In this document: positions 1-9,040 of the stretch, piece by piece | Position numbering within the stretch: position 1 is the stretch's first letter | How the letters are laid out: each line of letters opens with the position of its first letter | Assembly (NCBI RefSeq): GCF_000172635.2 | Contig: NC_018632.1 | Location: 124,001 to 188,000, forward strand | DNA: 64,000 nt | Direction: 5' to 3' | Source of the DNA: Alteromonas macleodii ATCC 27126 | GTDB lineage: Bacteria; Pseudomonadota; Gammaproteobacteria; Enterobacterales; Alteromonadaceae | Notes under the pieces: model-generated | Seen by the model: the letters and a program-made list of their open reading frames with translations, nothing else | Told to the model about the DNA's origin: nothing | The model's database searches: none | Program-made: the position numbers and the translations under genes

Positions 1-1
1 T

Positions 2-304
2 AAGCCGAACGCAAACGTAGCGCTTGCGTACAGTAAAAGCGACGCAGGTTGCCTAGTAAATGCGTCTGGTATTGTGGCATTGAGCGACGGTGACTTGCCG
101 GTTAACTTCATTCGTTACCTGCTTTCGCACGAAGTTCAGTCTTATCTTGCTCGCGAAGCCTACGAAATTCCTCTGGTTCAGGGGGTTGAACAGCCGCAAG
201 GCTTAGCTGACCTAAGTACGCTGTCACCGCCTGAAATGGACCTTCGTAAACTGGCTGACTTACGCCCTACACTTAATCTTATGAGGGAAGTTGGCGTACT
301 GTGA
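2..304 (+). CDS. Iron(III)-type ABC transporter substrate-binding protein, C-terminal part
   Basis: The open frame enters from the left edge and ends at TGA 302-304, giving the last 100 residues of a periplasmic binding protein. The visible part has the asparagine/glycine-rich stretch after a Tyr-Ser pair, then a helix of the type seen in FbpA-like proteins where the C-terminal lobe ends (NFIRYLLSHEVQSYL), followed by the YEIPL and GV elements typical of ferric-ion binding proteins. The stop overlaps the GTG start of the permease by four bases, so the three genes form one operon. Family knowledge gives iron(III) as the likely ligand; the ligand-binding tyrosines lie mostly outside the window, so another metal or small anion is possible. 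Confidence 0.85.
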   Translation, partial: KPNANVALAYSKSDAGCLVNASGIVALSDGDLPVNFIRYLLSHEVQSYLAREAYEIPLVQGVEQPQGLADLSTLSPPEMDLRKLADLRPTLNLMREVGVL

Positions 305-1821
305 CAAATTGGCCAAAGTCGTATCCACTGGCACTTCTTATCGCGCTGATGGCTTTATTGCCCGTCGGCGTTTTGTTTTCTCTAGCTCAAGATAGTGCGC
401 AACTTTTTGATACTCATAACTTAAGGGTACTAGCGAACACAGTGTCATTGGTGGTGCTTACCATTATTGGCTCTGTACTTATCGGAGTACCGCTTGCCTT
501 TTTAACCGCTTATGTGCAGATGCCATTTAAGCGGTTTTGGCTCATTTTATTTGCCGCGCCATTAGCACTACCAAGCTACATTGGCGCATTTGCGATGTAC
601 TTTTCATTTGGCACAGGTGGCGAAATTGAAAACGTACTGGGAATTAGCACGCCACCTATCAGCGGCCTTTGGGGCTCTGCGCTGGTCATGAGCCTTTATA
701 CTTATCCATTCGTCATGATGACAACCCGTTCAAGCTTACTGAGTTTAGATGCAAGCTTGGTTAACGCGGCGCGCACGCTAGGGTTAACCTTAGGCGCAAG
801 CTTATGGCGAGTGGTTTTACCGCGTGTTGTGAATAGCATTGCCGCAGGGGCACTCCTTGCTGCACTTTATGCGTTATCCGATTTTGGTACGCCTGCAATA
901 ATGGGCTTTGACACTTTTACCCGTGTTATCTTTGTTGAGTATAACGCCTTCGGTCTTAGTCAAGCCGCCATGCTGAGCCTTCAGCTAATGGTTATTGTTG
1001 GGCTTATTCTATTTATAGAAAGTCGTATTAGTGGCGCTCAAGAGCGCCCAGGTAAGCATTTATCGTTGTTTCCTGCTCGCTGGCAGCGAAACCTAATGTT
1101 GCTGGCTACTATGCCGGTGGTATTTATGGCTATTGTACTTCCCCTTGCTATTTTTACGCTGTGGTTAGTGCGAGAAGGCGCCGGCGGTTTTGAATTTAGC
1201 TATGCGTGGAACTCAGCTCATGCGTCATTTATTGCAGCGATTGTTGCTGTATTACTCGCCATTCCGGTAGCTCACGCCGCTATTGCCGGAAAAGCTGGAC
1301 GCTTTATGGAGCGCATTACTTATTTTGGCTTTGGGGTTCCGGGTATCGTAATGGGGACAGCCCTTGTTTATGTTGGCCTGCAGTTGCCCGCGCTCTATCA
1401 AACGTTAAGTCTGCTTGTGATGGCTTATGTACTGCGCTTTATCCCACTTGCTGTGGGAAGTGTAAGAAGTACGGCTGAGAATATTGATTCAGGTCTGGTA
1501 AAAGCTGCTCGCGTGCTGGGTGCTAGCCCGCGTGAGGCATTTATGCGAATTACGCTGCCGTTAACCCTTCGTGGTATGATTGCGGGTGCAGCGCTTGTGT
1601 TCTTAGAAGCCATGCGCGAACTACCTGCAACGCTTATGTTAGGACCTACAGGATTTGAAACCTTAGCTACCTATATGTGGCGAGTTTACGAAGCGGGTTA
1701 CTTTGGCCGCGCAGCCGTGCCAGGGCTTTTACTTGTTTTATTATCAGGTGTGGGGTTAATTCTCATGCTGTCGGGCGAAAGAAAAGCCCAGTTTACCGTT
1801 ACCGAGGATGATCGTTCGTAA
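301..1821 (+). CDS. Iron-type ABC transporter permease (FbpB-like, fused two-domain)
   Basis: A 506-residue, strongly hydrophobic inner-membrane protein with about twelve membrane segments arranged as two repeats of the binding-protein-dependent permease domain. Two EAA-loop motifs that dock the ATPase are visible, near residues 152-182 (NAARTLGL...LP) and 399-430 (KAARVLGAS...LPLT). The duplicated single-chain form is typical of FbpB/SfuB ferric iron permeases. It starts at GTG 301 inside the stop of the binding-protein gene, and its TAA overlaps the next ATG by one base, so translation of all three is probably coupled. The iron substrate is inferred from family and neighbours only. Confidence 0.93.
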   Translation: MTNWPKSYPLALLIALMALLPVGVLFSLAQDSAQLFDTHNLRVLANTVSLVVLTIIGSVLIGVPLAFLTAYVQMPFKRFWLILFAAPLALPSYIGAFAMYFSFGTGGEIENVLGISTPPISGLWGSALVMSLYTYPFVMMTTRSSLLSLDASLVNAARTLGLTLGASLWRVVLPRVVNSIAAGALLAALYALSDFGTPAIMGFDTFTRVIFVEYNAFGLSQAAMLSLQLMVIVGLILFIESRISGAQERPGKHLSLFPARWQRNLMLLATMPVVFMAIVLPLAIFTLWLVREGAGGFEFSYAWNSAHASFIAAIVAVLLAIPVAHAAIAGKAGRFMERITYFGFGVPGIVMGTALVYVGLQLPALYQTLSLLVMAYVLRFIPLAVGSVRSTAENIDSGLVKAARVLGASPREAFMRITLPLTLRGMIAGAALVFLEAMRELPATLMLGPTGFETLATYMWRVYEAGYFGRAAVPGLLLVLLSGVGLILMLSGERKAQFTVTEDDRS

Positions 1822-2852
1822 TGCTTAGTGTAAATAATTTGTCTGTGAATTATGGGTCTACCCGCGTTGTCGACAAGTTAAATCTTGAGCTTGGACAAGA
1901 CGAAATCCTGATGCTGGTGGGGCCAACCGGCTGCGGTAAAACCACCATTTTGCAAGCGTTGGCTGGGCTTATTCCTATTTCAGAAGGTGCTATGAGCCTA
2001 GGTGAATGGGAAAGTACAGCAAACAAACATGTTCCGCCTGAAAAGCGTAACGTGGGTATGGTGTTTCAAGACTTTGCGTTGTTTCCTCATCTTACCGTTC
2101 AGCAGAACGTTTGCTTTCGTTTAAAAGACACTAAGCTGGCCGATCATTGGCTTCAATTATTAGGCTTAGATAACTTCCGCGATGCAAAACCTGCACGTCT
2201 TTCTGGCGGTCAGAAGCAGCGCGTTGCGCTAGCAAGAACGCTAGCTCACGAACCTTCCTTTGTATTGCTAGACGAACCCCTTTCAAACCTTGATGCTGCG
2301 CTAAAAGACAGCTTGCGCTGGGAAATTCGCGATGCCTTAAAAAAAGCAGGCGTACCTGCTATTTGGGTAACGCACGATCAAGAAGAGGCGCTAAGCGTTG
2401 GCGATAGAGTGGGTATACTTAATAAAGGTGTGCTTGAGCAATTAGACACACCTGAAGCCTGTTACTCTTCTCCTGCCAGCCGTTTTGTGGCGCGTTTTAT
2501 GGGCGAGGCCAGCTTCTTAAGTGCGACGTTCGATAGCAGCGCAGCAAATACAGACAAAACAGTGGTTACCGATATTGGTAATGTGCCGGGCACACCGCTT
2601 CAAGGTGCAAGCGGCAACGTAGACTTGTTGGTACGCCCTGACGATTTAAGCTTAGATGCTACACTTAGTGAAACTAACTGTAAGGTTGAATGGGTACGCT
2701 ACGAAGGCGAAAGTCGGCTTTACGCGGTTGTCTTAGATTGCGGCGACGAGCTTAAAGTACGAGTAAGCCACGAAAATGCTATAAAGCCCGGTACTCGCGC
2801 CTTCGTACAGCTAATAACCACACATCCATTGGCCGTTTTTCCTAGAGGTTAA
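1821..2852 (+). CDS. Iron-type ABC transporter ATP-binding protein (FbpC-like)
   Basis: A 343-residue ABC ATPase. Visible motifs in order are Walker A GPTGCGKTT (about residue 34), the Q-loop VFQDFALFPHL, signature LSGGQKQR (about 127), Walker B FVLLDEP (about 148) and the switch histidine in WVTHDQEEA (about 183). The last 110 residues match the small TOBE-like regulatory domain seen in FbpC/PotA-type ATPases. It powers import by the preceding permease. It is the last transport gene of the operon; the flavoprotein gene follows after 2 bases and may be co-transcribed. Confidence 0.93.
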   Translation: MLSVNNLSVNYGSTRVVDKLNLELGQDEILMLVGPTGCGKTTILQALAGLIPISEGAMSLGEWESTANKHVPPEKRNVGMVFQDFALFPHLTVQQNVCFRLKDTKLADHWLQLLGLDNFRDAKPARLSGGQKQRVALARTLAHEPSFVLLDEPLSNLDAALKDSLRWEIRDALKKAGVPAIWVTHDQEEALSVGDRVGILNKGVLEQLDTPEACYSSPASRFVARFMGEASFLSATFDSSAANTDKTVVTDIGNVPGTPLQGASGNVDLLVRPDDLSLDATLSETNCKVEWVRYEGESRLYAVVLDCGDELKVRVSHENAIKPGTRAFVQLITTHPLAVFPRG

Positions 2853-2854
2853 TT

Positions 2855-4036
2855 GTGATCAAGCGCGATGTAATTGTTATTGGTGCAGGAGCTGCAGGGC
2901 TTTTTTGTGCGGCGCAGGCCGGCGCGCGTGGACGCAGCGTAGAAGTGCTTGATCACGCCAAAAAAGTGGGCCGAAAAATCCTGATGTCTGGCGGTGGACG
3001 CTGTAACTTCACTAACATGTATGCAGGCCCTGAAAACTTTCTTTCGCAAAACCCTCACTTTTGTAAGTCGGCACTAAGTCGCTATACCCAATGGGACTTT
3101 ATTGGCTTGGTTGCCGAGTATGGCATTGCCTACCATGAAAAAACCTTGGGCCAACTGTTTTGTGATGATAGCGCCAAAGAGATCGTCGATTTACTGCTAA
3201 ATGAGTGCAACAAAGCGGATGTGACGATTACCACTCGTTGCGACATTCTAAGTGTAGAAAAGACTGAAAGTGGGTACTCACTTACAACCTCGAATGGTGA
3301 GTATGAATGTGAATCCCTTGTAATTGCTACCGGCGGTTTAAGCATGCCAAAGCTAGGAGCCACGCCATTTGGCTATAAAATAGCGCAGCAATTTGGTCTT
3401 AACGTTTTACCTACTCGTGCAGCACTTGTTCCCTTTACCTTGCACGATAAAGATAAAGACACATTGGCAGAACTTAGCGGTATCGCAGTTGATGTATATG
3501 CCAGCTGCAACGACACTACGTTTAAAGAAGCGATGTTGTTTACCCACCGAGGGTTGAGCGGCCCTGCCATGCTACAAATTTCCAGCTATTGGGAAGCGGG
3601 TGACTGCTTAAGTATCAACATGCTACCTAACGACGATGCTACGGCGCTTCTACAAACTGCACGCACAGAGACGCCAGACGCATTGCTTGCTACCTGTTTA
3701 AATAAAGTATTTCCAAAGCGTATGGTGCAGAGCCTTATTGAGTATCATAGTTGGCGCAACGTGCCGGTGAAACAGCTGACTCACGGCGAGTGCGACGCCA
3801 TTGCTGACACCCTAGAGAATTGGCAAATAAAGCCAAACGGCACAGAAGGATATCGCACCGCCGAAGTTACTATAGGCGGTGTTGATACCAATGACCTATC
3901 ATCAAAAACCATGATGGCGAAAAACGTAGAAGGTCTGTACTTCATTGGCGAAGTGGTTGACGTTACCGGTTGGCTCGGTGGCTTTAATTTCCAGTGGGCA
4001 TGGAGCAGTGGTTGGGCAGCAGGGCAGGTGGTTTAG
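2855..4036 (+). CDS. HI0933/YhiN-family NAD(P)/FAD-dependent oxidoreductase
   Basis: A 393-residue flavoprotein of the HI0933 (YhiN) family, whose physiological substrate is not established. The N-terminus carries a dinucleotide-binding fold with GAGAAG near residue 11, followed by the family motif GRKILMSGGGRCNFTN (about 39-54), and near the end a second FAD contact, GLYFIGEVVDVTGWLGGFNFQ. GTG 2855 is chosen because AGAGG lies just upstream and the Rossmann strand begins at residue 4. It follows the ABC ATPase with a 2-base gap, suggesting a shared transcript, though I know of no functional link to iron uptake. Family assignment is firm and function is not. Confidence 0.9.
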   Translation: MIKRDVIVIGAGAAGLFCAAQAGARGRSVEVLDHAKKVGRKILMSGGGRCNFTNMYAGPENFLSQNPHFCKSALSRYTQWDFIGLVAEYGIAYHEKTLGQLFCDDSAKEIVDLLLNECNKADVTITTRCDILSVEKTESGYSLTTSNGEYECESLVIATGGLSMPKLGATPFGYKIAQQFGLNVLPTRAALVPFTLHDKDKDTLAELSGIAVDVYASCNDTTFKEAMLFTHRGLSGPAMLQISSYWEAGDCLSINMLPNDDATALLQTARTETPDALLATCLNKVFPKRMVQSLIEYHSWRNVPVKQLTHGECDAIADTLENWQIKPNGTEGYRTAEVTIGGVDTNDLSSKTMMAKNVEGLYFIGEVVDVTGWLGGFNFQWAWSSGWAAGQVV

Positions 4037-4090
4037 AACCTCACCACGCTCCAAATTGTCGTACACTTTGCGGAAATCTAAGAATTAAAC

Positions 4091-4111
4091 GGTTACCTAA
4101 AACCGGTAACC
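4091..4111. terminator. Possible hairpin between convergent genes
   Basis: A perfect 7-base inverted repeat, GGTTACC and GGTAACC with a 7-base loop, lies in the gap between the flavoprotein and ompW and overlaps the ompW stop codon. There is no clear T-run, so a terminator role is only a guess based on its position between convergent genes. Confidence 0.3.
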
Positions 4112-4768
4112 TAGCGAAATAGCATAGACAAAGGGGTCTATTTCAATAGCGCTCACAGAGCCCCGGGTATCACCTAGGTTGAAGCTTGCTTCTGTGTCTA
4201 TATCTATCCAACGAACGGCGGCATTCAAAAACCATCTTTCGCTTAACTGATAGTCTATTCCCACTTGTGCGGCTAAGCCAAACGAGTTATCTAGAGATAA
4301 GTCACTAAGCCCTGCCTCTTCATTAGCTCCCGTAAATTGCTCGTCATAAATAAACGTATAGTTTAGGCCCGCACCTACATAGGGCTGAAAAGCACTTGAT
4401 GGATCGTTAAAGTAATAGTTAACCGTCACTGTGGGCGGAAGGTGGGTTACTTCGCCTAGCTGGTTACCTGTTCCTAATGGGTTATCGATAGCGAAATTAA
4501 CGTCATGTGTGAACGGTGTTGCGGCTAATACTTCTACGTTAACTCTATCCGTGATGAAATAGGCCGCGGTGAGGCCCAATTGCGTGTTGTTATCAATGGT
4601 CAGGCCAAAGCCCAAGTCGTCCCCCACGTTAATGTTTGAAGACGATTCATCAGGTGCAACCGTGGCAAAGCCACCTCGGACGAGAATGTCGCCTTTTTCA
4701 AATGCAACTGCACTGGATGCTGAAGCAATAAAGGGAAGGGCGGTTAGTGCTAAAGCTAAGTTTTTCAT
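4097..4768 (-). CDS. ompW: OmpW family outer membrane protein
   Basis: A 223-residue protein with a signal peptide (hydrophobic core to about residue 20, likely cleavage after SAVA), then alternating hydrophobic beta strands and a C-terminal Phe preceded by Gly-Tyr-Arg, the usual barrel-assembly signature. Length and the early KGDILVRGG segment fit the OmpW family, 8-stranded barrels thought to pass small hydrophobic compounds. It is transcribed convergently with the flavoprotein. A second small barrel protein lies upstream on the same strand but 137 bases away, so each probably has its own promoter. Confidence 0.9.
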   Translation of the reverse strand: MKNLALALTALPFIASASSAVAFEKGDILVRGGFATVAPDESSSNINVGDDLGFGLTIDNNTQLGLTAAYFITDRVNVEVLAATPFTHDVNFAIDNPLGTGNQLGEVTHLPPTVTVNYYFNDPSSAFQPYVGAGLNYTFIYDEQFTGANEEAGLSDLSLDNSFGLAAQVGIDYQLSERWFLNAAVRWIDIDTEASFNLGDTRGSVSAIEIDPFVYAISLGYRF

Positions 4769-4905
4769 CGTAGTCTCTCAGTCTGATAATTGAACACAGA
4801 TAAGACTAAACAGACTTACTTAAAAAGAACTTTCTAGAAGATTAACGTTAGATTAAAAGCCTTCGTCATATAAAAAGCTAAAAACGGCGCAGAATTGCGC
4901 TGTAA

Positions 4906-5385
4906 TCAAAACGACATACCAATTGCCAGACCAGCAACCACTGCACTTTTATGATTTCGATGATAGTCGTAATGAAGCTGCGGCGATATGGTAACCCCCG
5001 ATACTTCAAACTCATACAAAAAGCCTAACCGGGCCACCTCCATTTTATGGCTGCCGTGGAACTCAACGCCGGGGCCTATTTGTGCAATAAAATTATTGGT
5101 AATGTGCAGGTCAGCAACAAGCAGGTAGGTGTAAGCGTCTAAGTCTTCAAACGCGTATTCAGCCACAAAGCCTACGCCTAAAAAGTCGCTCACACGGTAT
5201 TCGTAATCGATACCTAGTGTAAAAGCGTTTCCGCACTCTTTTGTGTAAGTGGTACCTACCAATGCAGATAAATGATGGGGTGACGTTTCCCAATGATGAG
5301 CATTTCCCTTTGCAACAACAACGGGGGCAAATACTAAGGCCGCAACCAAGCCTAACGCTATTTGAACTCGCATAGTGATGCTCAC
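4906..5385 (-). CDS. Small outer-membrane beta-barrel protein, hypothetical
   Basis: A 159-residue protein that I cannot place in a named family. It has a signal peptide (MRVQIALGLVAALVFAPVVVA, from the second methionine at residue 5) followed by alternating polar and aromatic strands such as LGIDYEYRVSDFLGVGF, and ends in Gly-Met-Ser-Phe, the C-terminal aromatic of outer-membrane barrels. The size suggests an 8-stranded barrel. The second ATG (5373) could equally be the start, because it places the signal peptide's basic residue at position 2. A His-rich stretch follows the signal. Its location upstream of ompW on the same strand suggests related envelope roles, but that is inference. Confidence 0.7.
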   Translation of the reverse strand: MSITMRVQIALGLVAALVFAPVVVAKGNAHHWETSPHHLSALVGTTYTKECGNAFTLGIDYEYRVSDFLGVGFVAEYAFEDLDAYTYLLVADLHITNNFIAQIGPGVEFHGSHKMEVARLGFLYEFEVSGVTISPQLHYDYHRNHKSAVVAGLAIGMSF

Positions 5386-5597
5386 ATAAATTTAACGGTG
5401 ACTACCTAGAAAGTTTCTTTCTAGCACTAATGAGAGCGTAGGCATCAAATGGCTATTTCACCAATGAACTTTAGTTGAAGTAATCGATAGGCCTAACTTA
5501 GTCGGCGTTAGGGGCATAGTTAAGCTTACATCTACCCATAACATCAAAATCTCGCTAAGGTGTCTGAATACAAGCCACCGAAGGAAAGAATAAAATA

Positions 5598-5906
5598 ATG
5601 ATTGATGAGAAACAGAAGGTACGTTTTTTAGATGCTTGTACCGAACAGCTTATCGCGCTTTATACAGCCAGCAAAAACGGTAAAAAGGTCGATGCTGAGA
5701 AATATCGGGTACAAGGGTTTATGCACGCTGGCGAGCTTCTAGGGATAATTACCAATGAACAGGGCAAGGCGCTGATTGCCGACTTACATGTACAGGTTTT
5801 TGGTGAAACTATTGATGAGCGAGCGACAAGAAAACGTAAACTTGATGCGCTAAAAGAATCTGATCCCGATGCATATATTGAGATTCCCGCCATTGAAAGA
5901 CGTTAA
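5598..5906 (+). CDS. Hypothetical small cytoplasmic protein
   Basis: A 102-residue acidic/basic protein with no signal peptide or membrane segment and no domain I recognise. The predicted structure is mainly helical; a Gly-rich turn (GELLGIITNEQGKAL) sits in the middle and the tail is rich in charged residues. An AAGGA sequence lies about 13 bases before the ATG. It stands alone between the barrel genes (opposite strand) and the BLUF-EAL gene (121-base gap or more). Even codon usage and an open frame flanked by real genes support a true gene, but function is unknown. Confidence 0.6.
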   Translation: MIDEKQKVRFLDACTEQLIALYTASKNGKKVDAEKYRVQGFMHAGELLGIITNEQGKALIADLHVQVFGETIDERATRKRKLDALKESDPDAYIEIPAIERR

Positions 5907-6056
5907 TTTAAGTTAAGCAAAGTTACCTAAACCGACTTTGCGAGATTCTCGTTTCTAAGACTATACTTTGCCCCACACTATGAAAAGAAAGCTGTAAAAA
6001 GAGGTTGCAGCTAGTTCGAAGCAGGGATGAAAACAAAGTTTAACAAGAGGCAACCC

Positions 6057-7244
6057 GTGCTCAAGCAGTTAGTTTACAGAAGTCAGTCGACGGTAAAAAT
6101 TGATGAAAATGAACTTCTTAAAATAACAAACGATTCACTGCCATTTAATGCGAAAAACCACATTACAGGTATTCTTTTGTTTGATGGGGAATACTTCTTT
6201 CAAGTGCTTGAAGGAGATTGTGAGAAGGTAAACGCGCTTTTCGAACATATAAAAACAGACAGTCGTCACAGCAACATTATGAAAGTGACCGAAATGGTCA
6301 TTCACAAACGCGATTTTGGAGATTGGCATTTAAGAACGCTTTCTGTCGCAGAAGGAAGCCGCTGCTATTGGTTACCTTCGGACATTAATATTAGCCGGGA
6401 AAGCCGGATATTTGCGCTTCTCAACAGCTTTGCTTCTGGGAAATGGCGAACTTGTTTAAGTGATAACGCGCGCAAAGACGTAAGAGCTAACGTTACGACG
6501 TCAGAGAAAGCAGTTAAACCCTTCGAAAACTCTGACATTCAGTTTGCCTTTCAGCCTATTGTGGATACCTACAGAGCTCGTGTCTCTTCAATTGAAGCCC
6601 TAATCAGAAGTAACGATGGGAGATACCCTGAGACTATTTTGGAGGAGCTGGTTGGGCCGGAAAAGTACGATTTTGACCTGAAAAGCAAAGCTATAGCAAT
6701 TAAGCAAGGCGCTGCGTTGCTATCTTCAGACCAGTCTTTATCCATCAATTTATGCCCCGGAGCGATTACCTCCACCGTCAACGTCGCAGACTACCTTCAC
6801 GAATTGGTTAAACGCAATAAATTGAAACCACAGCAGCTTGTTATCGAAGTTACCGAAACAGAAATAATCAGCGAAAGTGACACATTTTACCAAGCAATAG
6901 AGCAGATCCGTTCACGAGGCATGAGAGTCGCTATAGATGACTTCGGCGCAGGGTACGCAGGGTTATCATTACTCGCAGACTTCACACCAGACAAAATTAA
7001 ATTAGATAGAAAAATAACGACAGGCATTCATGAAAGCGGGCATCGACAAGCAATAACCGAGGCCGTACTCGAGTTTGCCAACTCTATGGGAATTCCCTTG
7101 GTGGTAGAAGGCGTCGAAACGATTGATGAGTGGCTGTGGTTGCAACATGCGGGTGTACAAAGATTTCAGGGGTTCTTGTTCGCAAAGCCCAAATTAAATG
7201 GTGTTAGTGGTATTGATTTTTCCTTCGACGGCGCTAGCAGCTAA
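6057..7244 (+). CDS. BLUF-EAL blue-light-regulated c-di-GMP phosphodiesterase (BlrP1-like)
   Basis: A flavin-based blue-light sensor fused to an EAL phosphodiesterase domain. I start it at GTG 6057, which has AAGAGG six bases upstream and puts the BLUF fold at residue 2 (LKQLVYRS); an upstream ATG at 6027 has no good ribosome site. With this start the light-sensing residues are Tyr7, Asn31, Gln49 and Trp90, at the same spacing as Tyr21, Asn45, Gln63 and Trp104 of AppA. The EAL domain (about 155-390) keeps Glu180 of the EAL motif, the Asn of SINL, the Glu of EVTE, Asp294-Asp295 of DDFG, a downstream Lys and EGVET, so it should hydrolyse c-di-GMP. Its length (395) is close to Klebsiella BlrP1 (405). 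A diguanylate cyclase gene follows after 195 bases. Confidence 0.93.
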   Translation: MLKQLVYRSQSTVKIDENELLKITNDSLPFNAKNHITGILLFDGEYFFQVLEGDCEKVNALFEHIKTDSRHSNIMKVTEMVIHKRDFGDWHLRTLSVAEGSRCYWLPSDINISRESRIFALLNSFASGKWRTCLSDNARKDVRANVTTSEKAVKPFENSDIQFAFQPIVDTYRARVSSIEALIRSNDGRYPETILEELVGPEKYDFDLKSKAIAIKQGAALLSSDQSLSINLCPGAITSTVNVADYLHELVKRNKLKPQQLVIEVTETEIISESDTFYQAIEQIRSRGMRVAIDDFGAGYAGLSLLADFTPDKIKLDRKITTGIHESGHRQAITEAVLEFANSMGIPLVVEGVETIDEWLWLQHAGVQRFQGFLFAKPKLNGVSGIDFSFDGASS

Positions 7245-7439
7245 CTCCGCATAGGAAAATATATATTTCTTGTCATTCCGCAGGATATTTTTCAGCGTTC
7301 TCACATTTTTAAACTAAGCTTAATGGGTGTGAGTTTTTATACCAGAATATAAATACTCATAACTCATCTTTGTGTAATAGCCGTACAGGGATATTTTTGC
7401 TACACGGATTTAGCTGCGGTACCAGTAGGAAGCAAATCT

Positions 7440-8999
7440 ATGGCATGTGGAGTGTCGCGTAATTTTGTTCGCTTGTTGTTTGGGTTGATTTTGCTGACGT
7501 TCGGCACGTTTGCCAATGCAGCGTGCGTCATTAATGCTGAAAATGGTACTTCTGATACTGATACCGATAGTGCTCTGTCTATCGTACTTAAAGAAGGTGC
7601 ACAGCGACTTTCGTTAAGCTGCGATGTCAACGCGACTCACGTTCTCTATTTCCCAAGAAACTACCTTTCTTATAATCAGCTGTATGACAGCGAGATGCAA
7701 AAAGTCCCCAAGTTAACCGGCGCATTTGAGTCCTATGCAATAGATAATACCCATAAGCGTCTATTTTTGGATATTAACTCTCAGGTAGAGCGACCTGTCA
7801 GGCTAAATATCGCTACGTTAAATGATTTTCAGACGTTGGCGTCAATACATACCTTCACATTGAGCTTGTTCATCGGCTTTTGCTTAGCGTTAACCTTGTA
7901 CGTTGGAATGCTGGGAACAAGTATGCGCAACTACGGCTTTTACTCCTACAGTTTCTATGTGCTCAGTGCGGCAATTTTCTTTTTGCTTCAAGAAGGGTTA
8001 CTGAACATTGCGTTTCCCCATGTCGCCTTTTTCTCGAACTTTAAACTGCATCTGTTATTCGCAGGGATCACGGTATTTGCTGCGGTAAAGTTTCTTGATC
8101 AACTACTCGATTTCAAAGCACTGCTAAAAGTATGGCAGCGCCAGTTTATTCTGGGAATGGCGTGTTCGGCACTGGCACTTTCATTTGTGCAGATCATTCT
8201 GTCCACTTCTGATGCGATGAGAGTAAATAGTACGCTAAGTCTTATCACGCTGATAACAATGACCTGTACGCTATCAAGCTGCGTTTACGCCGCCTACCGC
8301 AAAGTACATTGCTCAAACTTAGTATTAATGGGTATTGCTGTCATGGTGTTTTCCATGATGTTTCGATTGGTTTTTTCAGACGTGTCAGCGTTTATGTACC
8401 GCTACGGACTTATTGTGGGAATAACTATTGAAGCGTTTATTTTTGCTATTGCCACGTCGAGAAAAGTGAAAAAGCTTGATGACGATAGGCTAAGTGCATT
8501 CAAACGTGCGTCTACAGATTCCTTGTGTAAAGTGCTAAACCGCAGTGGATGGGAAGGAATAGCACAAAGCCTGCTTACTAACTTCAACAAGGAAGGAGGG
8601 TATTTAACCTTGCTATTCATCGACGTTGATAACTTCAAGGAGATTAACGATCAATATGGGCACCATTGTGGCGATAAGGTGCTGCAGGTTATTGCTAAAA
8701 TTCTGCTGAGCCGATGCCGAGACCAAGATGCAGTAGGGCGACTTGGCGGCGATGAATTTGTGGTGCTAAGCCACTGTTACAGTGAAGGACAATCTGAGCG
8801 CTTGGCTGCGCGCATAGAAGCCAGTCTGCTGGAAAGGGATATTAGAACCGATAACGTTGTTATTTCTGTTACGGCAAGCGTAGGCACATACATCACAAAT
8901 GAACGCTGCAAAGATCTCACCACTCTGTTAAATAAAGCAGATAAACTGATGTACAGCGTTAAGGAGAAGCATAAAACGGTTCAATTGGCGTCTTCTTAA
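7440..8999 (+). CDS. 7TM (7TMR-DISM-type) diguanylate cyclase
   Basis: A 519-residue membrane protein with a signal peptide (MACGVSRNFV... cleaved near AANA), a short periplasmic segment of about 100 residues, then seven hydrophobic segments between roughly 140 and 345 in the manner of 7TMR-DISM receptors, and a C-terminal GGDEF domain. The active-site loop reads GGDEF at residues 436-440, and an RDQD product-inhibition site starts at 427, the canonical five residues before it, so it should be an active and feedback-inhibited cyclase. It makes c-di-GMP from two GTP at the inner membrane. It lies downstream of the BLUF-EAL gene on the same strand, suggesting opposing activities in one circuit, but a 195-base gap leaves room for its own promoter. 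Confidence 0.9.
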   Translation: MACGVSRNFVRLLFGLILLTFGTFANAACVINAENGTSDTDTDSALSIVLKEGAQRLSLSCDVNATHVLYFPRNYLSYNQLYDSEMQKVPKLTGAFESYAIDNTHKRLFLDINSQVERPVRLNIATLNDFQTLASIHTFTLSLFIGFCLALTLYVGMLGTSMRNYGFYSYSFYVLSAAIFFLLQEGLLNIAFPHVAFFSNFKLHLLFAGITVFAAVKFLDQLLDFKALLKVWQRQFILGMACSALALSFVQIILSTSDAMRVNSTLSLITLITMTCTLSSCVYAAYRKVHCSNLVLMGIAVMVFSMMFRLVFSDVSAFMYRYGLIVGITIEAFIFAIATSRKVKKLDDDRLSAFKRASTDSLCKVLNRSGWEGIAQSLLTNFNKEGGYLTLLFIDVDNFKEINDQYGHHCGDKVLQVIAKILLSRCRDQDAVGRLGGDEFVVLSHCYSEGQSERLAARIEASLLERDIRTDNVVISVTASVGTYITNERCKDLTTLLNKADKLMYSVKEKHKTVQLASS

Positions 9000-9040
9000 T
9001 TAACCTTGCAGCAACGTATCACACACGCAGCGTATTAGGA

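Noticed and set aside
6027..6056. Ten-residue N-terminal extension of the BLUF-EAL protein
   Set aside because: GTG 6057 has AAGAGG at proper spacing and gives BLUF residue numbering typical of the family.
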